Source: Strongylocentrotus droebachiensis (taxonomy: Eukaryota > Echinodermata > Echinoidea > Camarodonta > Strongylocentrotidae). From it: a stretch of 64,000 nucleotides of DNA. Of this stretch, positions 52,436 through 62,700 are shown piece after piece. The notes beneath the pieces are model-generated. The model was not told the DNA's origin. It was given only the letters and a program-made list of their open reading frames with translations, and made no database searches. The stretch's first letter is position 1. Each line of letters starts with the position of its first letter. A program made the position numbers and the translations under genes. The DNA is taken from the NCBI GenBank assembly GCA_035222895.1, contig JAVYIG010002092.1:208201-272200 (forward strand). Reading direction: 5' to 3'.

Positions 52436-53431
52436 CCGTGTGTCTCAAAAAAAACGTAACACTTTTGAAATGGTTGCCAAATTGAGCATATATAATTTTA
52501 TGAAAAAATGTTGATATGTATGGAAAGCTAAAGGACCAACCTTTCATATGATATGAAAAAATTGAAAAAAAAATCATGCTTCGATGAACAGTGTTCACTT
52601 AAGTTAGAGGTATGAAAATGGGCCTGCGCAGGATTTTTCCTTCCAATTTTGGACAGGTAAGTTACTTTTAGCATACAAAATAAGTTTGATATGAGATATT
52701 CATGATCGATGGATTAAGAGTTAAAAGGATGTTTTGAATACCAGTCCTTTCTCTCTGTCATTTATCAATCCCCAAACACCACCCCTGCCACACACACACA
52801 CACACACACACACCAACTTCCACTCCCATCTTATTGTATCATTGATCTGGTAGATGTGAACAGGATGAAGGAAGAATGGGAAAATGTTAAATTGAAATAC
52901 CGTATTCAAAATCATAATTGACATTATGCAACCCACTCTCCTCCCCCCCACAACCTTTTCCCATCCCATCACCTACCCCTTGCCTTTTCTTTATCAGTTT
53001 TCTTCCGTAAGTTTGGTGGATCATCAATCACATTTTATTCAGGTTTTATGAATGACCCAAACATGTAATAGCTAAGTACATCATTCATTATGCATTGAAA
53101 ATACCAGAATTCGAGGTATTCAAAATATCCTTTTGATTCAAAATATCCTTTTGATCCATCGATCATGAATATCTCATATCGACCTTATTTTGTAAGTTAC
53201 AAGTAATTTACCTGTCCAAAATTGGAAGGAAAAATCCTGCGCAGGCCCATTTTCATACCTCTAACTTAAGTGAACACTGTCCATCGAAGCATGATTTTTT
53301 TTTAATTTTTTCATATCATATGAAAGGTTGGTCCTTTAGCTTTCCATACATATAGACATTTTTTCATAAAATTATATATGCTCAATTTGGCAACCATTTC
53401 AAAAGTGTTACGTTTTTTTTGAGACACACGG
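52436..53431. mobile_element. TA-flanked non-autonomous DNA transposon with long terminal inverted repeats
   Basis: Starts CCGTGTGTCTCAAAAAAAAC and ends with its inverted copy; the two arms (about 52436-52742 and 53113-53431) are nearly identical over about 300 bp. Duplicated TA at 52434-52435 and 53432-53433. The centre holds (CA)n (about 52791-52812) and no ORF. It interrupts the LINE reverse-transcriptase frame, so it is the younger insertion. TA duplication points to the IS630/Tc1/mariner group. Confidence 0.95.
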
Positions 53432-53433
53432 TA

Positions 53434-53754
53434 GTGTGCGAATCCATTTTATATATGTATCTTTGAACCCAGACATTTCCAACGTTTTAAAAAGAAAAGA
53501 ATGATTAACATTGTCAAAAGCTTGTTTGAAATCGATAAACATAATAATACCCGGAACATGTTCTGACTCACAATAGTCTATTATATCTTGTATAAGACGT
53601 ACGTTTTCAGTAGCTGACCTTCCTTTCATAAAACCCGACTGATCGACCGATACTATAGTATTTATTACACGCTTCAGTCTATGTGACAAGGCACGAGCAG
53701 CGATTTTGTAATCGACATTGAGTAATGATATTGGCCGCCAGTTGCCAAGGCGCG
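53434..53754 (-). pseudogene. LINE reverse transcriptase, N-terminal segment
   Basis: In frame from the truncation point: RLGNWRPISLLNVDYKI, then QSGFMKGRSATENVRLIQDI, FIDFKQAFDNVNHSFLF, ending YIKWIRTL at the MITE. It lacks the endonuclease and the first RT motifs. Confidence 0.88.
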
Positions 53755-53769
53755 TCCTTCCTCGTGGTT
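53755..53769. repeat. target-site duplication of the 50-kb LINE, right
   Basis: TCCTTCCTCGTGGTT, identical to 50359-50373. Confidence 0.92.
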
Positions 53770-54185
53770 ATCCAGTATTACAATGTAAGTATTTAACGTT
53801 GATGATGTATTAATTATATAATTGGTTAATCATCATAATGTATGTTGTAATGAGTTTGTAATTTTGGAAAAATATCATGAAGAAATAAATAAATAAAAAC
53901 GATAAATCAGTATACTTAAACAATATAGATTACGAAGATAATTTGTATTTACTTACTTTTTTTTCTCCATATTTTTTCCCTCCACAGGGTTTTGATTAAT
54001 TTCCATTTGAAACAAATGAACAAATATATATTCAAGGTAATGTACATTTATAACATAAATAAAATTGGCTTCTCAAGATACAAGTATTGTTGAACTGTTG
54101 AGTTAACAGAAAACTAACAAATCAATAATTCATTTCTGATATTCACGGAGAAAAAAAAAATACAGAAAAAATATCATTTACTTAC
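53770..54185. other. presumed intron, no feature recognised
   Basis: AT-rich; nothing coding seen before the candidate exon at 54186. Confidence 0.5.
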
Positions 54186-54263
54186 TGGTATCTGTGGAGA
54201 AAGACATAGTCTGGCGCAGAGGTTTAATAGTTCTCCTCTCTCTTGGTCCATCAGAGTACCCAT
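54186..54263 (-). CDS. candidate first coding exon (possibly of the 29000-30538 gene)
   Basis: ATG at 54263 (context GGCATGG) opens 26 codons, MGTLMDQERGELLNLCARLC then LSPQIP, ending at donor CCA/gtaagtaa in phase 0. The terminal exon at 30538 also enters in phase 0, so joining gives a 538-residue protein. The frame stays open upstream of the ATG to about 54320, so it could instead be an internal exon of an unrelated gene. GC content exceeds the flanks. A TATA-like motif lies about 80 bp upstream. No database evidence; the link across 23.6 kb is inference. Confidence 0.4.
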
Positions 54264-54340
54264 GCCACTCTCAAAACATTCGGCGAGATGGGGTATGAAA
54301 GCGGGGCGGTTGTGAAAGCCCTCTGCCCGAATCACAAGTG

Positions 54341-54350
54341 ATTATATATA
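54341..54350 (-). promoter_or_regulatory. possible TATA box
   Basis: TATATATAAT on the minus strand, about 78 bp upstream of the ATG at 54263; a start site about 30 bp downstream would leave a 5' UTR near 50 nt. AT-rich sequence makes chance matches common. Confidence 0.3.
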
Positions 54351-55223
54351 TTGGAAAACGATCGGTCTCACTGGTTGTGTTATTACTTGGATTCAGCAGT
54401 TTCTATTCACTGAACAGAGTATGTGAATCGGAGAGAGTTTAGAGGGCGCTATATTGATAACAGAGCCATCTACACACCGAGTTTGGCCAACTTAGTTTCA
54501 CTCGGCGTATATTCTATTGCAATATTCCCCAAATCGTGCCCAATTCTAACCGGATTGACCAAACTCTCTTAATCAATGACTCTGAAAGCGAGAAGAGTAA
54601 AAGTCCCTTCATTAAAAAAGATTCCGATATGCACGTCTGTTTTAATGTTATTCCTATTCTTTCAATTAAAAACAAAATTGCTTATCGCACGCGAATACAA
54701 ATGTCACGAAAAAGTGGAAACCATCTGGCGTTCTTGTCTTAATTTATACTGATATTAAAGTACACAATATACGTAGAATGTTACAATAAGAAATATAATG
54801 AAATTATTCCCGACAGAAAAATTAATATTTCATATATTCCGCTATGAAAACTTTATTAAATTATCAATGCGCATTGCTTTGGGTATTGTCACAAATTTAA
54901 ACATAGTCTCATTATTAATTACTTGATGGTAAGATAGACAAACATAAATTATGCGCACCCATCGAGCAAGCATGTTTCGCATGAAATCTAATCAAGCCAT
55001 TTATTATTTGTTTCTACAAACACAGTGGATCACAATTTTAGTCAGTTAAATCAATATCGTGACATTACGCTAGTTCATACAAAATGAGCAAATCATACAA
55101 TAATGTGGTCAGCCTTTCACTTTAAATGTTTCTGAAGTTGCTTTGTTCATAACAGATTCAGATCAAATTTTGTCGGATGACAAATCGCGTTACACTCTCC
55201 ATTTTGAACTGCATGTTTCCGAC
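54351..55223. other. intergenic between UGT locus and candidate exon, no feature recognised
   Basis: AT-rich; short ORFs only. Confidence 0.5.
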
Positions 55224-55456
55224 TCAGTGTCGTAAATGCGAAAGGTTGTCATGTTTCAGTTTCATATCAATTTGAATATTCTTGAATCTACACAAACAGC
55301 GGTACCATGAACGAAGAATTAGAAATTGAACATACAACTCGATCAGTATGACAGCTAGCATAAAAGCTATCACGTCTATTAAGTTACGACTGGTGGAATG
55401 CAGCTCCCCGACTACCGATTTTAGATGCGAGCCGCCAAATTCTAGACGATGCATTA
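55224..55456 (-). pseudogene. partial duplicate of the UGT terminal exon
   Basis: From about 55439 the frame reads FGGSHLKSVVGELHSTSRNL, then IDVIAFMLAVILIELYVQF and LILRSWYRCLCRFK, paralogous to the UGT last exon (FGGSHLKTRAGELNFITLNS, LDVLAFILVIVLLGLYLDYV, ILRSCYRCMCGRK): pre-membrane segment, one transmembrane helix and a basic cytosolic tail. The N-terminal half of that exon (YKANVEKYG to VFWIEHI) is missing. A possible acceptor (ctcacag) lies at 55457-55458 but its phase does not fit the preceding UGT exon. Likely the remnant of a tandem UGT duplicate; use as an alternative last exon is less likely. Confidence 0.75.
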
Positions 55457-56462
55457 CTGTGAGATTGTTTATATGCGTGAGCATGTGGGATACGTGTGTG
55501 GAAGCAGAGAGAAGGAAGTTGATGGATTATATTAAGTTTTCTTTAATTTTATGTTATATTGTTCCATTCCTTGATTATTTGTATGTTATCATTCATCGCT
55601 ATGGAATTGTTTTCATTTTTTTTGTTCTGTTTGGATTTTGTTTAATGAGATATAAATAAACTGTATTGAGAACAAAACAAAAACAAATAAAGTTTTTTTT
55701 TTTGGGGGGGGGGGTAGGGGAAGAAGAAGGTTTGAGGTATTTTATGTCATATTGTTTCCATTCTGTCATTATTTGTCACATTATTCAAAACGTATAAGCT
55801 TGTTTTTGTATTATCTAAAACATTTTGTTTTCTATGAATTTGTTGAATGACAGCACAATAAATGATTTTCTTGTAAAAAAGAACTAAGAATTACATTACT
55901 TGACACAGATATACACGTTTTATTGCAGACTTTATTTCACGCACTTTTCTTGTCAATATCATCTAAATGTTTATTGATCGAATCAATTATATCACATACC
56001 AATTTTCTTAAGAAAAAGTATAAGCTGCCTAAATAGCTACTGCTTGACACTCAAGGGCCATGTACAATGTTCAGGATTCATTCTTTTCCACATTATGTCC
56101 GCCGATTTACATCCACAAAACTTTTTCCGAAGAAGTGCTGTCCAGTATGTTTCTCCGTTGTCAAAAGAAGTGCATTTTCAGCTCAAGACTAAAGTGTAAC
56201 ATCGTCATCTGTCTTGTATTCTCCTCGATGTATAATTATATCCTAATGCCTTTTTGCATGGTGTCCATAAATTCTACTGTTTAATCTAAACGTAAAACTC
56301 TTATTGTCTTAATTGGTTTGTTGACAATAATTCACAAATCATATAACATTAAATCAATTTCAAATTTGCATTTCCGTTTCTAAAAAAAATGACAGTGTCT
56401 TGTCTAACGAGACCACAAGTTATATTTCTAATGACATACTCGTGCATTGTCTTCTATAATAG
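55457..56462. other. UGT 3' flank and 3' UTR
   Basis: Two AATAAA motifs on the minus strand near 55921-55937 could be the UGT polyadenylation signal, giving a 3' UTR near 530 nt. G run near 55709. Nothing else recognised. Confidence 0.45.
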
Positions 56463-56742
56463 TTAATCTGATTTAGTTTTCACAGTTTTCCTACCGCACA
56501 TACAACGATAACATGAGCGAAGGATCACATAGTCTAAATACAACCCTAGTAGGACGATGACGAGGATGAAAGCTAGGACGTCGAGCGAGTTGAGAGTAAT
56601 GAAATTAAGCTCCCCAGCTCTAGTCTTGAGATGCGAGCCGCCAAACTTGTTGATATGTTCTATCCAAAACACGGCGGTCTCCATCGGGCTCACGATCGTA
56701 TCCTTACTGATGGATCCATACTTCTCAACGTTGGCCTTGTAA
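56463..56742 (-). CDS. UGT terminal exon: membrane anchor
   Basis: Acceptor tctcatcag; reads YKANVEKYGSISKDTIVSPM, ETAVFWIEHINKFGGSHLKT, RAGELNFITLNSLDVLAFIL, VIVLLGLYLDYVILRSCYRC and ends CMCGRKTVKTKSD. The hydrophobic run is the single C-terminal transmembrane helix; the lysine-rich tail resembles an ER-retention signal. Confidence 0.95.
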
Positions 56743-59700
56743 CTGATGAGAAAACGAAGAATTGTGAATTGAGGGGAGGGGAGGAATCCTGGGGAGAACA
56801 TGAATAAATAGTATTTTGTTTACCTCAATAATGCACAGTACACAATTTAAATGTAGGCTCTAAACATCCATATAGTCTGAGTTAATGTTACATAATTATG
56901 TGGGCAGTATTAGCCTATTAACGTTGTACGTTTTGAGAACTCATATTAAGGACAGCAAAGTAATAAACAATAAACCTCGAAACATCCACGATTCCTCAGG
57001 CATTACAAGATAAAATAATCTCATTAATTAGACTTTACTTTACCTAGGATCTGTAAGGACTAGCCGAATTGCTGTTGTGATTGCCTCGACTGAAAGAGAG
57101 GATTTCAAGACAACCCCCATTCCCTTCTTCTCGATTCGAGCACCTATGGCAGGCTGGTCAGCAAACAGGGGAAGGAGAACCATGGGCTTCTTAAAGTGCA
57201 TTGCTTCATAGACCCCGGCCATTCCCCCGTGGTAAAATAGGAGTTTCGTCTTAGGGTGAGCTGAAGAAGAGACATACAAACGAAAACAAATATTTCAAAC
57301 CACTGACCTCTACCTCCTGGACGGATCATCGCCCATTCCCATTCACTGTACGTTACGTTCTAAAAGGCTGTATTGTCTGACCGTTCATGAATATTCATGT
57401 TTTTGCTTACCTCGGCAAAATGCTTGCCTTTACTAAATGGAAAAATTACGGTGGGGGGGGGGGGGGGTGGATGAAATGGACATAATGAACAAATCAGAAC
57501 TGATCTGTGATAATTCATGCTTCTTATACTTCGTGTGCTTGACTTATAACCTTACAATCGCGTGGTAAATTGAGTCCAAAGTTCGACTTGTTGTACATGT
57601 GTTATACAGGCTATGGCGAGCTTGCGACCTATTTTGATGAAATTACGGTGGATGAACTTTCAAAAGTCAATGAGACATGAGGGTTCCAATGAAAGAGCTA
57701 GTGATAACGTACGTCGGGGAGGATGTGCTTTTCGTTTAAACAAAAAATGAATTTTTAACGATTTTTTTGTTGTAAACGTCCATAGGCTAACATGTTAGGC
57801 TGCTGACTCTGACGATAGGGGGCGTTGTCAAATGAGACTAAACGGAGCTATATGAATTATCTCCATGTGCCACCATGTAGTGATCACGTGACGGATATAC
57901 TCAGGGCTTTAAGTTTAAGATTAATTGTTTCCAGTTCAAGAGTAATCCATGCCGGTGTTATAAAAAGGGTTGTCATGGAGCTTATCTGCGTTGTGTTGTA
58001 GCGCATACATGTACGATCCGCATTGACCTCGTATTTTGCTAAACCATGGCATGAGCTCCTAGCTTTTAAATCTATGCGGCAACAGCGATAGATTTTATTG
58101 TATACTTCTCTTTAGTATGTTGAATAAATCTAGTCATCTGATTGGTCGAAATTGGAGTTGTGATTTTAGCCATGCCCGCCTACCGGCCAATAGTTTTTTT
58201 TTTAAATGACCGTTGCCCCGGGGAACTAGCCTCATAAACAAATTTTGCTGAGATCCCCATTGGTTTACTTGCAAAAAGTTTCTTTGTGCGAGCGTGGATA
58301 CCATACTTTTTGTCAGCGATTCCCGAATGATCTTAACATTCAGGCAACTTTCGAAGCATAGCTGTTTGATCGGCGCGCCGCCCGCCCTGGCGCGCCTCGG
58401 GGTCAAACCAAGAAGTTACGTTGAGCCTATAGAAAAAGCAATGCCTATCATAGCAGTCAATAATATGTACGACCGTCAAGATATACAAACTATTATTTGA
58501 TCACATTTCGACCACGTGTAACTAGCTTCTTGGTATGTGGGATTTGAACGAGATGTAATTTTCTCTTTACCTAGGAGATCGGACTGTGGAAGCCATGACA
58601 TAAGGCGGGTGTTGTTACCAAGGTAACGGGGTGGAGAGCCGATATATTTCCAGAGTACTCGCTGGGGTAGCTGACTGAACGCCTTGGCGAAGAGTTCGTC
58701 GTTTTCTGAGTTCAGGAGATTCATATCCGTTGAACCCTGGACATAAGATATGAGAGCAATATAATTCAATGTTAGAAGTTGGCGGGCGGTATCTGAATTA
58801 CGGAGTTAAGTCTTTTGTAAACTCTGTTTGTTGCCACGACAGGCAGCCAGTGAAAACGAATTCGTTTAATCAAATTATGGAAATGCAAGCATTACTTTAA
58901 ACAAACAGAACTTTGTTATTCCTGGCAAATTTTTCCTGATTGAGGTGTCATATGAAAGGGCAAGAAATGAACTTTCTGTAAATTGTATTTTCCCTTTGAA
59001 ATTCAGATACCACCCGCCAAATGACTTTTTTGTACCCTCTCTTTAAATTGTTTTTAATCACTTTTGCGTAGAACATGCATCATACGAATTGCATCAAATA
59101 CAAGAGGAGGATATAGGCTTTTCAAATATGTGTCTTTTAGTAATTATAATTATGATTAAGTTACACACTAAGAAAAAATGGTGCAAACCGATGCAACAAT
59201 AGCAGCACCTTTAGGGGTTAAATCCTGCACCCTTTTTAAAGGTGCAATCCTGCACCCTTTAAAAGGGTGCCAGATTGAACCTTTTAGAGGAAATAGTACC
59301 CTTTTATGGTTCATTCCTGCACCTTTAGGGGTGCAAACCGATGCAACACTAGCAGCACATTTATGGGTTCAATTCTGCACCCTTTAAGAAGGTGCCATAT
59401 TGAACCTTTCAGGAGACATGTTAGTACCCTTAATGGTTCAATCCTGCTCCATTAGGGGTGCAAACCGATGCAATAGCAGCACTTTTAGGGGTTCAATCCT
59501 GCACCCTTTAAAAAGGTGCAATCCTGCACCCATCATCGAGGAATACTGGTAAAATTTGCTCGTACACAAATACATATTAAACATGCATGATGTTTCTTGG
59601 TTAGTAATCATATAATCAATATATCTATTGCTAAAACGTGAATGTAATTGTAACACGATCAGACAAAATAATCTATTGGTTAATGATTGCCAAAGGAAAA

Positions 59701-62700
59701 TACAAATCACAAAATTGATGTGCATTGTCATAATTTGCTTAACAAATCATGATAAATGTATTTTTATGTGAACATGTGGAAAGTAATCATGAATATGCAA
59801 ACTTTTATTTTGCACCCTTTTTTGGTCAATAGGGTTCATTTTTGTGGGAAGGGTGCAAAATCTTATATTGAACCCTTTTTTGAACCCCTTTTCCTTCAAT
59901 AGGGTTCATTTTTATGTAAAGGGTGCAAACTCTTATTTTGCACCCTTATTTTCTTAGAGTGTATGATAAAACATCGATGATTCTCGGTTTCGTTTTTTTC
60001 TGGGACGCACTGTAGGCCTATAAGCTAAAAGAAATGACAGGAATGAATTCCTTAGAATGCTAGATCCCTATATTAGCAGCCATGCCCAAGCAGGTTGAAG
60101 CGCCAGGAGTGTAATGTCTGCCAGACGTGAGCTCTATATAAGAACCCACTATCATTATCATTGTTATAATTATAAAACACAATTATTTTTTTTTGTTCTT
60201 ACCAGACTGAAAACAATGACGCCATGATCCCCAGACCCTTGCACAAAGTCTTCTAGGTCCTGAAAAACAAGCATGCATCAATCATTTTCAGATCCATTTC
60301 TAAAACATGTATAGCAGTGGCTGGGTTTTGACGTCCCCTATTAAAGGGGGTGTAGCATGACGAGACTACGTGGCCTGCCTTTGGACCAATCGGGTATAAT
60401 ACGACTACGAACGAAGCAAGTGCAGTATTCTCGTGCGTGAAACATACGCGAAACCGAAGCGTGAGGAGAACTTCAGTCTGTTTCGGCGTTAAACAGTATT
60501 TGCCATGCTACACCCCCTTTAAATGCGGAACGTAGCCAAATATAAGAAGATGACATGGTGTTAACACTCAGGCCCATTCAAGGCTCGTGTAGATATGAAG
60601 CTATGGTCACAACACCTAAAAGTAGCCTGCTCGGCAGCCGGGCGGCGAGTTTTGAGCCAATTTCGCCCGGGCACCGACCTAATCGAGCGTTCGCCGTCGA
60701 GCGATTTAGGTCAAAAATCGAAGCCGCTAGATCAAAGGCTGCTGAACAGTCGCCGCGCGGGCACTGCCCGGTCGCCGCTGGGAGATCAGTCGGTCACTGG
60801 GCGGCGAATCAAAAATCGGTCGGCAGCCTTTGACCTAGCGGATTCGATTTTTGACCTAAATCGCTCGACGGCGAACGCTCGATTAGGTCGGTGCCCGGGC
60901 GGCGAACGCCCAGGCACCGATGTTTTGGTGCCCCGCAGATCACCGGCCGGCCGCTGGACAATTTCTTTACAATCAGCCGGTGGCCGGTGGGAGACCGCTC
61001 GGGAATCGGTTGGTCATCAGTCGGTCACCGCCGGGACGCCGCCCGGAGAAGCTCCCCGATTTCGCCCAATTTTGACCTGAAATCGACCGGCGACCGACGG
61101 GAAATCGACAGGGCACCGCCCATGCATCGCTGGGGCTCGACTTCTCCAAAAATCGTTGGGCGATGCCTAAATTCCAGCGGCGATCGAGCATGCTACTTAT
61201 CGGTCGGTCGCCGCTCTGATTTGTGACCATCGCTTGACACAGGAAACCAACGCGGAGAAGAAAAAATGAACGTTGCGGTTATTTTTCAAATGTTTATGTG
61301 AATGGCAACTTCACGCAACAAACGTCCTGCTATTCACTGAGCCCTGTTTTAAAAAGATACATAAATATGAAGCGTATTGGACTTTACAGCATCATTTAAA
61401 AAAAAAACGCCGGGGTTTTGCCACGCCATATTTGAACGAGGTCTTAGAGCGAATTCCTTCAATGTGTCCCGTACGACATATATTAATTATCATATTCATC
61501 CATTTCTTTCAATGATTCATGCCGGTATCACCAACAATCATATCGAAGTATTTGTCATGTTTGAATGGAATGAATGGGCAGAAAACACATAGTACATGTA
61601 TGGTGTGTATATCGTACAGGATACAATGCACCGAACTATTAAAGGAACGAACATTCGAGGTCTCATGCACATATCAATAGCATATAGCTCCGTTTAGTCT
61701 CATTTAACGAACGCCCCCTATCGTCAGAGCCAGCAGCCTAACCTGTTAGCCTATGGAATTTTACCCCCCCAAACAAAATCGTTATTTTTTTTATTTTTTT
61801 TTTTAATCGAAAAGCACATCCACCCCGAAGTACGTTATCACTAGCTGTTTCATCGGAACCCTCATGTCCCATTGACTTTTGAAAGTTCACCCACCGTAAT
61901 TCGATCAAAATAGGTTGCAAGCTCGCCTTTGCCTATATAACACATGTGAAACAAGTCGAACTTTGGACTCATTTTGCCAAGCGATTGTAAGGTTTAAGGT
62001 CAAACACACGAAGGATAAGAAGCATGAATTATAATACATCAGTTCAGATCGGTTCATTATGTCCATTTCATCCAACCCCCCCCCCCCCTCCCACCGTAAT
62101 TTTTCCATTGAAGATAAGCAAACATTTTGCCAAGGTAAGCAAAAACATGAATATTCATGATCGCCATGGACTATTCGATTATTTACAGAGGGGTACAATT
62201 GTGCACCACCCCGTGCACCACATCAAACTCCCCTACTTTAAGTCAAGTATTTCATTGTATTATGTAGTTTGGAAAGTTTAATTTAATAACTGTTTAATTA
62301 TCAGATATCAATGATAGTTTAAAGATATGGAAAATGTTCTTGTATTTTATATTTAGCAAAGCAATCTCACATACAAATTCACTACCAAGTGTCGTCTAAT
62401 CCGCCGATTGTCGTCTGCTATAACGTCCAGCGAGCGAAAATGAGACAACCGGAGCAATATGAAAATGATTTCCTATGAAACTTATGAACAAAAAAGTGAC
62501 GAAAACCCGATTTCGTTTAGCAGTAGTGGGTCTAAAGGACATACCATCCTCCCATCAGCTTTAAGACCAAATGTAGGTGGGAGGGCGGGTTGGGAAGGGT
62601 GGGGGGAGGGGGGGGGGGTCTCGTACCTTAGGGAGTGGCTTTGTCTCCGCACCCGACAACAAGCCGGCAATCGAGATCCAGTTCGGAGCGGTGGGATGCG

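Larger units (their letters stand above)
50374..53754 (-). mobile_element. 5'-truncated L1/Tx1-like LINE, split by a later MITE
   Basis: Perfect 15-bp target duplications, poly(T) on the plus strand at the 3' end, and a frame encoding the C-terminal reverse-transcriptase region. The 5' end is cut inside the RT motif LGNWRPISLLN, so it was dead on arrival. A 996-bp inverted-repeat element (52436-53431) lies in the middle. Sequence differs clearly from the 8842-13599 LINE: same broad group, different family. Confidence 0.93.

Noticed and set aside
52435..52598. N-terminal extension of the LINE ORF (MNTVHRSMIFF...)
   Set aside because: Encoded by the terminal inverted repeat of the inserted MITE, not by the LINE.
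60555..61230. Long GC-rich ORFs on both strands, looked like exons
   Set aside because: They fall inside the inverted-repeat element, are open on both strands and have low-complexity Arg/Pro/Gly content.
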